In this document: one piece after another, positions 1-6,553 of the stretch
Numbering within the stretch: position 1 is the first letter of the stretch
Layout: the number at the start of each line of letters is the position of its first letter
NCBI GenBank assembly: GCA_035690495.1
Contig: DASSKK010000009.1
Span: 1-8,426, forward strand
Direction of reading: 5' to 3'
Origin: DASSKK01 sp035690495
Lineage (GTDB): Bacteria; Actinomycetota; Actinomycetes; Propionibacteriales; Nocardioidaceae
DNA: 8,426 bases
The notes under the pieces: generated by a model
The model's database searches: none
The model's input: the letters and a program-made list of their open reading frames with translations, nothing else
What the model was told of the DNA's origin: nothing
Position numbers and translations under genes: made by a program

Positions 1-935
1 TCCATGTCCGCGGTGTCGGTGCCCGTCTGCAGCTGCTGCTGCGTGGACTCCTGGCTGACCGTCTCGTCGACGACGATCTTGTCGACGTACGCCTTGCGGA
101 CCGGGTCGCTCGAGGCGGTCCAGGCCGGGTTGCGGGTGAAGACGATCTGCTTGGTCGGGTTGTAGCTCTCGACCTGGTACGGGCCGTCGGAGACCTGGTT
201 CTTGGCGAGGTCAAGGCTGCCCGGGAGGTACTTGTTGACCTCCTCGGGGGCCGGCGAGAAGGCCGGCATGGTCAGCATGTCCACGAAGTACGTCGCCGGC
301 TGGGTCAGCTTGAAGACGACGGTCTTGTCGTCCTTGGCCTGGACGCCGGAGATGCTGTGGGAGTCCATGTACTTCGCCAGCGCGTCCGCGGTCTTGCCGG
401 CCTTGGCGAACCCGTCGCAGAACTTCTGGTAACCCTCGATCAGGGTGGCGAAGTCCGGGATGCCGCCGAACGGCTTGATCGGGTTGCAGGTGCGCATCAC
501 GCCGCGCACCTCGTCCTGGGCGGTGACCGGACGCGCCGGGTTGGTGTTCCACTTCACGCCGTCGCGGATGTGGATGGTGTAGGTCTTCCCGTCCTTGCTG
601 ACACCGCCGTTGGACACGGTCGGGATCTCGGTGGCGATGTCCGGAACCGCGGTGGTGGTCCGGTTCGGGTCGGCCGGGTAGGTGAACAGCTGCCGGCTCC
701 ACATGCGCAGACCCAGGTAGCCGATCGAGTAGTAGCTGATGTTCGGGTCCATGAAGTCCACGTCGCCCGCGCCCAGCATGTTGAGCGTTCCGCCGCGGAC
801 CGGCTGGCCGGTCGCTTGGGTGTTGTTGCCGCTTGGGGTGGTGCTCCCGCCCCCGCCTCCCGAGCATGCAGCTGCGGTCATGGCGAGTGTGCACACGGCG
901 ACGACACCGGTGATCCGGCGCTTCGTCCCTGACAT
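1..935 (-). CDS. ABC transporter substrate-binding lipoprotein, peptide type (SBP_bac_5), 3' end missing
   Basis: This is the N-terminal 311 residues of an extracytoplasmic solute-binding lipoprotein that would deliver peptides or a similar solute to an ABC importer. Translation from the ATG at 935 begins MSGTKRRITG, followed by a hydrophobic stretch and a lipobox TAAAC with the lipidated Cys at residue 24. A Gly/Ser/Thr linker comes next, then the RGGTLNML start of the mature fold (about residues 47-54). The segments DVDFMDPNISYYS, DGKTYTIHIRDGVKW and SDGPYQVESYNP are typical of the OppA/DppA-like family 5. Such proteins usually run to 530-600 residues, so a little under half lies beyond the left edge. 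A strong ribosome binding site (GGAAGGA, complement of 941-949) sits just upstream of the ATG. The gene is divergent from the response regulator. The ligand cannot be read from the sequence, and permease or ATPase genes, if present, are outside the window. Confidence 0.93.
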   Translation of the reverse strand, partial: MSGTKRRITGVVAVCTLAMTAAACSGGGGGSTTPSGNNTQATGQPVRGGTLNMLGAGDVDFMDPNISYYSIGYLGLRMWSRQLFTYPADPNRTTTAVPDIATEIPTVSNGGVSKDGKTYTIHIRDGVKWNTNPARPVTAQDEVRGVMRTCNPIKPFGGIPDFATLIEGYQKFCDGFAKAGKTADALAKYMDSHSISGVQAKDDKTVVFKLTQPATYFVDMLTMPAFSPAPEEVNKYLPGSLDLAKNQVSDGPYQVESYNPTKQIVFTRNPAWTASSDPVRKAYVDKIVVDETVSQESTQQQLQTGTDTADM

Positions 936-949
936 TGCATCCTTCCTTT

Positions 950-985
950 CCCGTTGTGAACGGCGGCGTGTGCGCGCACGACGGG
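950..985 (-). other. possible alternative hairpins in the leader of the substrate-binding protein gene
   Basis: Just upstream of the ribosome binding site, two short stems compete for the same bases. CCGTT (951-955) can pair with AACGG (959-963) around a 3-nt loop, or CCCGT (950-954) can pair with ACGGG (981-985), enclosing a second stem (967-970 with 977-980). The region also contains the perfect palindrome GTGCGCGCAC (970-979). The stems are only 4-5 bp and the DNA is GC-rich, so chance pairing is quite possible. A role in translation of the divergent gene is only a guess. Confidence 0.2.
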
Positions 986-1013
986 ATCTCCGCCCCGGCT
1001 CACGCCTGAACGA

Positions 1014-1043
1014 AACCTAAAGAACGTCCGAAGTTCGAGACAA
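1014..1043 (-). promoter_or_regulatory. candidate promoter for the substrate-binding protein gene
   Basis: Read on the minus strand, TTGTCT (complement of 1038-1043) and TAGGTT (complement of 1014-1019) are separated by 18 bp. They resemble a -35 and an actinobacterial TANNNT -10. Transcription would start near 1007, giving a leader of about 70 nt with the ribosome binding site at its end. The spacer contains the dyad CGAAGTTCG (1029-1037), which could be an operator. The direct-repeat array at 1060-1092 lies just upstream of the -35, a usual place for an activator. The assignment is by eye only. Confidence 0.4.
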
Positions 1044-1059
1044 CGGCCGAGGCCGGACT

Positions 1060-1092
1060 GTCACAGAGTTGTCGCACAACCGTCACATACCT
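1060..1092. repeat. three tandem 11-bp direct repeats, likely OmpR-family operator
   Basis: Three consecutive 11-bp units begin at 1060, 1071 and 1082: GTCACAGAGTT, then GTCGCACAACC, then GTCACATACCT. They share the pattern GTCRCANANYY; units 1 and 3 match at 8 of 11 positions, and units 2 and 3 at 7 of 11. An 11-bp period with a GTCA-type half-site is the classic arrangement for OmpR/PhoB-family regulators, which bind head to tail on one DNA face. The array lies between the response-regulator gene and the divergent transporter gene. That this regulator binds here is inference. The inverted repeat GTTGT-CGC-ACAAC (1068-1080) overlaps units 1 and 2 and is an alternative reading for a dimeric repressor site. 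Confidence 0.5.
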
Positions 1093-1093
1093 C

Positions 1094-1139
1094 GCGGCGC
1101 CCACGTCGAGGTGGAAGCGGCGCCCACGTCGAGGTGAAA
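1094..1139. repeat. 23-bp tandem duplication, each copy carrying a dyad
   Basis: Two head-to-tail copies (1094-1116 and 1117-1139) are identical over their first 20 bases and differ at one of the last three (GAA against AAA). Each copy contains CACGTCGAGGTG, an imperfect palindrome in which 10 of 12 positions are symmetric around TCGA. Two dyads at a 23-bp spacing would lie on nearly the same helix face. The pair starts 2 bp after the 11-bp repeat array and ends about 25 bp before the proposed -10 box of the response regulator, so it overlaps or abuts the -35 region. It may be a duplicated operator or simply a recent small duplication. Confidence 0.6.
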
Positions 1140-1163
1140 TAGGGTGCGGACGCGGTGGAGCGC

Positions 1164-1169
1164 CATACT
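1164..1169 (+). promoter_or_regulatory. candidate -10 box of the response-regulator operon, leaderless start
   Basis: CATACT matches the -10 consensus TATAAT at four of six positions and ends 6 bases before the GTG at 1176. RNA synthesis would therefore begin at or next to that start codon. No Shine-Dalgarno sequence precedes 1176, as expected for a leaderless message, which is common in actinobacteria. No clear -35 hexamer is seen near 1141-1147, consistent with a promoter that needs an activator bound at the upstream repeats. TAGGGT at 1140-1145 is an alternative -10 that would serve the earlier GTG at 1155. Confidence 0.4.
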
Positions 1170-1175
1170 TGGGTG

Positions 1176-1862
1176 GTGGCCCGCACCGTGCTGCTCGTCG
1201 AGGACGACGACCGTGTTCGTCGTGCGTTGCGCCTTGCCCTGGAGGACGAAGGCTTCGCCGTGGACGAGGCCGCCACCGGCGAGGACGGGCTGCAGCGGGT
1301 GACCGCCTCGCCACCCGACGTCGTGCTCCTCGACGTGATGCTGCCCGACACGGACGGGTTCTCGGTGTGCCGGCAGCTGCGCCGCATGAGCGACGTACCG
1401 GTGATCATGGTGACGGCCCGCACCGACAGCCACGACGTGGTCGCCGGGCTGGAGGCGGGAGCCGACGACTACGTGACCAAGCCGCTGGTCGCCAAGGAGC
1501 TGTCGGCCCGGATCCGGGCCCTGCTCCGCCGGGCAGCCGCCGGTGAGAACGGTCACCCGCATCGCCGGATCGCCGCCGGTGAGCTGGTCATCGAGCCGGA
1601 CGAGGGCCTGGTGACCCGCGGCGGGGAGCCGCTGGCCCTGACCCGCACCGAGTTCCGGCTGCTGGTCGAGCTGGCCACCGCCGAGGGCCGGGTCCGCAGC
1701 CGCGAGCAGCTTCTGGACACCGTGTGGGGGTACGGCTACTTCGGGGACAGCCGGATCGTCGACGTGCACGTCGCCCGGCTCCGGGCCAAGGTCGAGCGTG
1801 ACCCGGCTCATCCCAAGCACGTGATCACCGCGCGTGGACTGGGCTACCGGCTGGCGGTATGA
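1176..1862 (+). CDS. OmpR-family two-component response regulator
   Basis: This cytoplasmic DNA-binding regulator is switched on by phosphorylation from the kinase encoded next. It has 228 residues, normal for the family. The receiver domain (about residues 3-118) has the acidic pair Asp10-Asp11, phospho-acceptor Asp53 in VVLLDVMLP, Thr80 in MVTAR and Lys102 in the TKP motif. That motif is followed by Leu rather than the common Phe. The winged-helix output domain (about 130-228) shows LTRTEFRLL, SREQLLDTVWG, RIVDVHVARLRAKVE and the closing ITARGLGYRL. I chose GTG 1176 because VARTVLLVEDD is the usual family N-terminus and a -10 box is correctly placed; GTG 1155 would add seven residues with poor support. 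The stop overlaps the kinase start by 4 bp (ATGA), indicating translational coupling. It resembles both MtrA and CseB, so I give no symbol. Confidence 0.95.
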   Translation: MARTVLLVEDDDRVRRALRLALEDEGFAVDEAATGEDGLQRVTASPPDVVLLDVMLPDTDGFSVCRQLRRMSDVPVIMVTARTDSHDVVAGLEAGADDYVTKPLVAKELSARIRALLRRAAAGENGHPHRRIAAGELVIEPDEGLVTRGGEPLALTRTEFRLLVELATAEGRVRSREQLLDTVWGYGYFGDSRIVDVHVARLRAKVERDPAHPKHVITARGLGYRLAV

Positions 1863-3256
1863 GGACCGCGCGAGACCGCGAGCACGCCCGTCGCGGGCTG
1901 TGGCGGCGACTACGGGTCGGCCTCCGCGACCGGGTCATCGTGCTGTTCGGGCTGCTCGGCCTGGTGCTGACCGCGGCGCTGGCCCTCACCGTGTGGCTGC
2001 TGGTCTCGCGCTACCTGGTCAACCAGCGGATGAGCACGGTGGTCGACGAGGCGAGGTTCAACGCCGTCTCGGTGCAGTCCGGGCTCGGGCAGTACGGCCT
2101 CAGCGTGCCGGAGGTGATGGACCGGCTGGCCACCAGCAGATCGTCGTTCGCGCTGCTCAACACCGACGGCGAGTGGTACGCCTCGGCTCCTCGCCAGGGC
2201 CCGCGGTCGCTGCCGGCCGACCTGGTCAAGCTGGTGCGGTCCGGCACCTCCGCGACCCAGCGGGTCGACGTGGACGGTCAGCTGCTGATCGCCGTGGGCC
2301 TGCCACTGGGTCGCAGCGGCGACGCGTACTTCGAGCTGTTCCGGCTCGACGACCTCAACCGGGCTCTGTCCATCCTGTCCCTGACTCTGGTGGGTGCCGC
2401 CCTCGCCGTGTCGGTGGTGGCGATGGCCGTCGGGGGGGTGGTCACCCGGCTCGCGCTGCGCCCGCTTGCCGAGCTGACCTCCGTGGCCTCGGCCGTGGCG
2501 CGTGGGGACCTCGGCGCCCGGCTGCACGGCGAGGACGACCCGGACCTCGGCGGTCTGGCCAGGTCCTTCAACCACACCGCTGACCTGCTGCAACGCCGCG
2601 TCGCCGCGGACATCCGGTTCGCCGGCGACGTCAGCCACGAGCTGCGCACCCCGCTGACCACGATGCTGAACTCCCTCGAGCTGGTGCAGCACCGGCGCGA
2701 GGAGCTCCCGGAGTCGGTGCGCGAGCCGCTCGACCTGCTCTCGGAGGACCTGCGCCGGTTCAGCCGGCTCGTGGTGGACCTGATCGACATCTCCCGGTAC
2801 GACGGGCAGCCGGCAGGCGACCGCGAGGAGGTGCGCATCGTCGACCTGGTGCGCGCAGCCGCCGATGCGACCGCGGGTCGCCCGGTGACCACGGTCGACC
2901 CTGCCGCCAAGGACCTGGTGGTGCACGCCGACAAGCGTCGTCTGGAGCGGGTGGTGGCAAACCTGGTCGAGAACGCGGAGCTGCACGGCCAGGGCTGCCT
3001 GCGGGTCTGTGTGGACGCCGAGGAGGAGTCGGTGCGGATCTCGGTCGAGGACGACGGGCCCGGCGTCCCGCCGGAGCAGCGGGACCGTATCTTCGAGCGG
3101 TTCGCCCGGACCGGTCCCCGCCGCGTCGGCGGGGTGGGGCTCGGGCTGGCGATCGTGGCCAGTCACGTCTCCTGGCACGGCGGCCGGATCTGGGTGGAGG
3201 ACCGCGAGGGCGGCGGCGCCCGGTTCGTGGTCAGCCTGCCGACGGAGGGGGTGTGA
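1859..3256 (+). CDS. membrane sensor histidine kinase (HAMP, HisKA, HATPase_c)
   Basis: This kinase senses a signal across the membrane and passes phosphate to the response regulator it overlaps by 4 bp. The 465 residues contain a basic N-terminus, a first membrane helix (about 26-50), an extracytoplasmic sensor loop (about 51-168), a second helix (about 170-196) and a HAMP linker (about 197-249). The dimerisation domain has the H-box GDVSHELRTPLT with phospho-acceptor His260. The ATP-binding domain has an N-box (VVANLVENAELHG, with Asn368 and Asn372), a G1 box DDGPG (398-402), FERF (412-415) and a G2 box GGVGLGL (424-430). All catalytic motifs are intact. The H-box region and the rest of the kinase core recall MtrB. 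The sensor loop has no domain I recognise, so the signal is unknown. Its own ribosome binding site is weak, consistent with coupled translation from the regulator gene. Confidence 0.95.
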   Translation: MRTARDREHARRGLWRRLRVGLRDRVIVLFGLLGLVLTAALALTVWLLVSRYLVNQRMSTVVDEARFNAVSVQSGLGQYGLSVPEVMDRLATSRSSFALLNTDGEWYASAPRQGPRSLPADLVKLVRSGTSATQRVDVDGQLLIAVGLPLGRSGDAYFELFRLDDLNRALSILSLTLVGAALAVSVVAMAVGGVVTRLALRPLAELTSVASAVARGDLGARLHGEDDPDLGGLARSFNHTADLLQRRVAADIRFAGDVSHELRTPLTTMLNSLELVQHRREELPESVREPLDLLSEDLRRFSRLVVDLIDISRYDGQPAGDREEVRIVDLVRAAADATAGRPVTTVDPAAKDLVVHADKRRLERVVANLVENAELHGQGCLRVCVDAEEESVRISVEDDGPGVPPEQRDRIFERFARTGPRRVGGVGLGLAIVASHVSWHGGRIWVEDREGGGARFVVSLPTEGV

Positions 3257-3257
3257 G

Positions 3258-3848
3258 GTGAACGGTCGTGAGCACAGCCGAGCGGCACGCTCCGTCGTAC
3301 TCCTGTCCGCGCTCGCGGCGGTGACTGCCGGCTGTGCGCTTGGTCCCCAGCAGGAGCCGGTGGCGCTGTCGGCCACCCCAGCCAACGCACGCCCGTCCCA
3401 CCAGCAGAGCGGCGCGGCCACCGTGAAGGTGTCGGAGCGGGTCTACCTCGTGCACAACGGCTCGCTGGTGCAGGTGCGTCGCTCGACCCCGCTGCGCAAC
3501 ACCCACCTCCAGACCGTGATCGGCGCCCTGTTCGAGCCGCTTCGCTTCGCCGAGCGCAACGAGGGGCTGCGCACCGCGCTGCCGAGGGTCGACCAGCCGG
3601 TGGTGGTCCACGTGCGCGACCACCTGGCCACGCTGCAGCTGCCGCCGGGCTTCGACGGGCTGGCGGTCTCAGAGCAGATCCTCGCGGTGGCGCAGCTCGT
3701 GTTCACCATCAGTGCGAACAGCGCCGCGTTCCGTGTCGAGTTCACCGACGGCAAGAAGCAGATCCCGGTCCCGGACGGCAGCGGCCGGCTCGTCGACCAC
3801 CCGGTCACCCGCGCCGACTACGTCCGGATCGCCCCCGTCCGTCCCTAG
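3258..3848 (+). CDS. short GerMN-domain lipoprotein, LpqB-like, co-transcribed with the kinase
   Basis: This is a 196-residue predicted lipoprotein, anchored on the outer face of the cytoplasmic membrane. It starts at GTG 3258, one base after the kinase stop, with a strong ribosome binding site GGAGGGG (3244-3250) at good spacing. The signal peptide has Arg residues, a hydrophobic core VVLLSALAAV and lipobox VTAGC with Cys26. After a linker, residues about 62-165 fit a GerMN domain: VYLVHNGSLVQVRR, a central LPRVDQPVVVHV strand, ATLQLPPGF, the helix AVAQLVFTI and RVEFTDGKK near the end. Actinobacterial LpqB, encoded after mtrAB, has a GerMN region but continues into a long propeller-like part and is nearly 600 residues; this protein lacks that part. 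By analogy it may modulate the adjacent kinase. Any longer reading upstream in this frame overlaps the kinase gene and is not real. Confidence 0.87.
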   Translation: MNGREHSRAARSVVLLSALAAVTAGCALGPQQEPVALSATPANARPSHQQSGAATVKVSERVYLVHNGSLVQVRRSTPLRNTHLQTVIGALFEPLRFAERNEGLRTALPRVDQPVVVHVRDHLATLQLPPGFDGLAVSEQILAVAQLVFTISANSAAFRVEFTDGKKQIPVPDGSGRLVDHPVTRADYVRIAPVRP

Positions 3849-3851
3849 GAA

Positions 3852-6461
3852 TCAGGCGTCGGGGGAGATCTGGGCGGTGACCTGGAGCTCCGCTGCGGAA
3901 GGGTCGGAGACGAAGAGCAGGTCGCCCACCACGTTCCCGGCGGCCCGCAGGTCCTCGCTGGCCCGTTCGGCGAGGTCGACCAGGTCCGCGGGGCCGGTCA
4001 CCTGGACCGAGGCCAGCGGGGCGCGCATCTTCACCTTGGCCTGGGACTTGGCCCCACGCATGCCGGTGAGCACCTGGCCCACGGCGGTCAGCATCTGGGG
4101 GGTGGTGGAGGCGGCGGCACCGAGCTCGGTCGCCTCCGGCCACGGCTGCCGGTGCACCGAGCCGTCCTGCCACCACGACCAGACCTCCTCGGTGACGTAG
4201 GGCAGGAACGGGGCGAGCAGCCGCAGCTGCACGTTCAGGGCGACCGCGAGCGCAGCGCGGGCCGAAGCAGCGGCCGCGCCGCCGCGCGCGCCATAGGCCC
4301 GCTCCTTGACCAGCTCGACGTAGTCGTCGCAGAACTCCCAGAAGAACCGCTCCACGACCTCCAGGGCCGCGGCGTAGTCGAAGGCCTCGAACGCGTCGGT
4401 CGCGGTGGTCACCACGTTGGCGACGCCGCCGAGCATGGCGCAGTCGACCGGCTCGGTCACCGAGGTCGGCGAGACGTCGACCGCGCCGAGGCCGAGCACG
4501 AACTTCGACGCGTTGAGCACCTTGATGGCCAGCCGGCGGCCCACCTTCATCTGGGTCTCGTCGAACGGCGAGTCGGCTCCCGGCCGGGCCAGCGCGGCTC
4601 GCCAGCGCACCGCGTCGGCCCCGAACTTGTCCAGGATCTCCGAGGGCACGACCGCGTTTCCCTTCGACTTGCTCATCTTCTTGCGGTCCGGGTCGACGAT
4701 GAACCCGGAGATGAGCGCGTGTGACCACGGCGCCACGTGGTTCTCGTGGTGCGCCCGGACCACCCGGGAGAACAGCCAGGTGCGGATGATGTCGTGCGCG
4801 TGGGTGCACAGGTCCATCGGGAAGACCCGCTGGAACAGGTCGTTGTCGGTCTCCCATCCGCCCGCGATGTGCGGGGTCAGCGACGAGGTGGCCCAGGTGT
4901 CCATCACGTCCGGGTCGCCGACGAAACCGCCGGGCCGGCCCCGCTGGTCCTCGGTGTAGCCGCGCGGCGGCTGGGAGGACGGGTCGACCGGAAGTTCGGT
5001 CTCGCTGGGCAGCAGCGGGTGCTCGAAGTCCGGTTCGCCCTGCTCGTCGAGCGAGTACCACACCGGGAACGGGATCCCGAAGAACCGCTGACGCGAGATC
5101 AGCCAGTCGCCGTTCAGGCCCTCGACCCAGTTGTCGTAGCGGTGCCGCATGTAGCCGGGCACCCAGTCGATCTCGGCGCCCCGCCCGATCAGCTCGGCGC
5201 GCAGCTCCGCGTCACGTCCGCCGTTCTTGATGTACCACTGTCGGGTGGAGACGATCTCCAGCGGCTTGTCGCCCTTCTCGTAGAAGTTCGTCATCCGCTG
5301 CGTCGGCTTCGGGTCGCCCGCCAGGTCGCCGCTCTCCCGGAGCAGCCCGACCATCGCCTCACGGGCGCTGAACGTGGTCTTGCCGGCGAGCTCGGCGTAC
5401 GACGTGGCGGCCGGTTCGCCGGACAGCCATTCCGGGGTCTCCCGGTGCAGCCGACCGTCGCGGCCGATCACGGTGCGCACCGGCAGCTGCAGCTCCCGCC
5501 ACCACATCACGTCGGTCAGGTCTCCGAACGTGCAGCACATCGCGATGCCCGCGCCCTTGTCCGGCTCCGCGGCCGGGTGCGCGAGGACCGGGATCTCCAC
5601 GCCGAACACCGGCGACCTCACCGTGGTCCCGAACAGGGGCTGGTAGCGCTCGTCGTCCGGGTGGGCGATCAGCGCCACCACCGACGGGATGAGCTCGGGC
5701 CGGGTGGTCTCGATGAAGACGGGTGCCTCATTGCCGTGGAAGGCGACCCGGTAGTAGTGGCCGGCGTACTCGCGGGCCTCCAGCTCGGCCTGCGCGACCG
5801 CGGTCTGGAAGGTGACGTCCCACAGGGTCGGCGACTCCTGCAGGTAGGCCTCCCCGCGCGCGAAGTTCCGCAGGAACGCGCGCTGGGACACCGTCTGGGA
5901 GTGCGAACCGATCGTCGTGTAGTGCTGGGACCAGTCCACCGAGAGGCCGAGCGTGCGCCACAGCGACTCGAAGATCTGCTCGTCCTGGACCACGAGCCGC
6001 TCGCACAGCTCGATGAAGTTCGGCCGGCTGATCGGCAGCTGCTTCTTCGGGTCGGGCTTCTCCGGCGGGGTGAAGTCCGCGTCGTAGGGCAGCGACGGGT
6101 CGCAGCGCACGCCGAAGTAGTTCTGCACCCGGCGCTCGGTGGGCAGCCCGTTGTCGTCCCACCCCATCGGGTAGAAGACCTCCTTGCCGCGCATCCGCTG
6201 GAACCGCGCGACCAGGTCGGTGTGGGTGTAGGAGAAGACGTGCCCCACGTGCAGCGAGCCGGAGACCGTGGGCGGGGGAGTGTCGATCGAGTAGATCTCC
6301 TCGCGCGACTTGGTCCGGTCGAACTTGTAGGTGTCATCGGCCTTCCACTGCGCCGACCACTTCTCCTCCAGCCCCTCCAGTGCGGGCTTGTCCGGTACGA
6401 CGACGCTGCGGTCTTCGCGCGTCGCCGTGGACAGGTCCGGGGTGAGGGGCTCGTTGCTCAT
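3852..6461 (-). CDS. valS: valine--tRNA ligase, archaeal-like (type 2) class
   Basis: This cytoplasmic class I aminoacyl-tRNA synthetase joins valine to tRNA(Val) using ATP and edits mischarged threonine. The 869-residue protein starts MSNEPLTPDL. It has the HIGH motif as HVGH (71-74) within TVSGSLHVGH, the signature GWDDNGLPTE (100-109), an editing domain (about 215-400) with ETTRPE and GAGIAMCCTFGD, and KMSKS (595-599) followed by GN. An anticodon-binding domain follows at roughly 650-800. GWDDNGLPTE and CCTFGD are marks of the archaeal-like ValRS; the usual bacterial enzyme has a different sequence there, with DHAG after the HIGH region, and a long C-terminal coiled coil not evident here. 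TAGGAT (complement of 6470-6475) precedes the ATG and could act as a weak ribosome binding site or a -10 box. The very long reading that continues upstream in this frame is antisense to folC. Confidence 0.96.
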   Translation of the reverse strand: MSNEPLTPDLSTATREDRSVVVPDKPALEGLEEKWSAQWKADDTYKFDRTKSREEIYSIDTPPPTVSGSLHVGHVFSYTHTDLVARFQRMRGKEVFYPMGWDDNGLPTERRVQNYFGVRCDPSLPYDADFTPPEKPDPKKQLPISRPNFIELCERLVVQDEQIFESLWRTLGLSVDWSQHYTTIGSHSQTVSQRAFLRNFARGEAYLQESPTLWDVTFQTAVAQAELEAREYAGHYYRVAFHGNEAPVFIETTRPELIPSVVALIAHPDDERYQPLFGTTVRSPVFGVEIPVLAHPAAEPDKGAGIAMCCTFGDLTDVMWWRELQLPVRTVIGRDGRLHRETPEWLSGEPAATSYAELAGKTTFSAREAMVGLLRESGDLAGDPKPTQRMTNFYEKGDKPLEIVSTRQWYIKNGGRDAELRAELIGRGAEIDWVPGYMRHRYDNWVEGLNGDWLISRQRFFGIPFPVWYSLDEQGEPDFEHPLLPSETELPVDPSSQPPRGYTEDQRGRPGGFVGDPDVMDTWATSSLTPHIAGGWETDNDLFQRVFPMDLCTHAHDIIRTWLFSRVVRAHHENHVAPWSHALISGFIVDPDRKKMSKSKGNAVVPSEILDKFGADAVRWRAALARPGADSPFDETQMKVGRRLAIKVLNASKFVLGLGAVDVSPTSVTEPVDCAMLGGVANVVTTATDAFEAFDYAAALEVVERFFWEFCDDYVELVKERAYGARGGAAAASARAALAVALNVQLRLLAPFLPYVTEEVWSWWQDGSVHRQPWPEATELGAAASTTPQMLTAVGQVLTGMRGAKSQAKVKMRAPLASVQVTGPADLVDLAERASEDLRAAGNVVGDLLFVSDPSAAELQVTAQISPDA

Positions 6462-6469
6462 GGCTCGAA

Positions 6470-6475
6470 ATCCTA
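6470..6475 (-). promoter_or_regulatory. TAGGAT box before valS: -10 or ribosome binding site
   Basis: On the minus strand TAGGAT lies 8 bases before the valS ATG. It fits TANNNT, so it may be the -10 of a leaderless valS message; the AGGA within it could equally be a Shine-Dalgarno sequence in a longer leader. The remaining leader is too short for a T-box riboswitch, and none is visible. Confidence 0.3.
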
Positions 6476-6547
6476 CGGAACGCACGCGTGTCGGTGCGAA
6501 CCAGATACGGGACGCACTGGTCTCGACGGTTCCGCGACCGCAGCGCC

Positions 6548-6553
6548 TAGACT
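6548..6553 (+). promoter_or_regulatory. candidate -10 box of folC, leaderless start
   Basis: TAGACT fits TANNNT and ends 7 bases before the folC ATG, so transcription should start at or next to the A of the ATG. No Shine-Dalgarno sequence is present in the bases between. A weak -35-like TCGACG (6523-6528) is 19 bp upstream, slightly long. The spacing strongly resembles other actinobacterial leaderless promoters. Confidence 0.5.

Noticed and set aside
211..894. A 227-residue minus-strand open frame over the substrate-binding protein
   Set aside because: The alternative frame from ATG 935 gives a complete lipoprotein signal and family motifs, and stays open to the window edge; the 211-894 frame is an Arg/His-rich shadow.
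1060..1139. The repeat cluster as a CRISPR array or an attachment site
   Set aside because: The units are 11 and 23 bp, directly tandem without unique spacers, and there is no cas, integrase or tRNA gene nearby.
1155..1175. GTG 1155 as start of the response regulator
   Set aside because: It adds seven residues not typical of the family and has no convincing ribosome binding site, whereas 1176 fits both the protein family and a -10 box.
3009..3257. N-terminal extension of the lipoprotein frame inside the kinase gene
   Set aside because: The lipobox signal peptide starts at GTG 3258 with a strong ribosome binding site; the upstream part is a frame-shifted reading of the kinase ATP-binding domain.
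1910..3421. A 503-residue minus-strand open frame opposite the histidine kinase
   Set aside because: It has a His/Gln/Arg/Pro-rich shadow composition, no recognisable motif, and the kinase on the other strand has every catalytic box.
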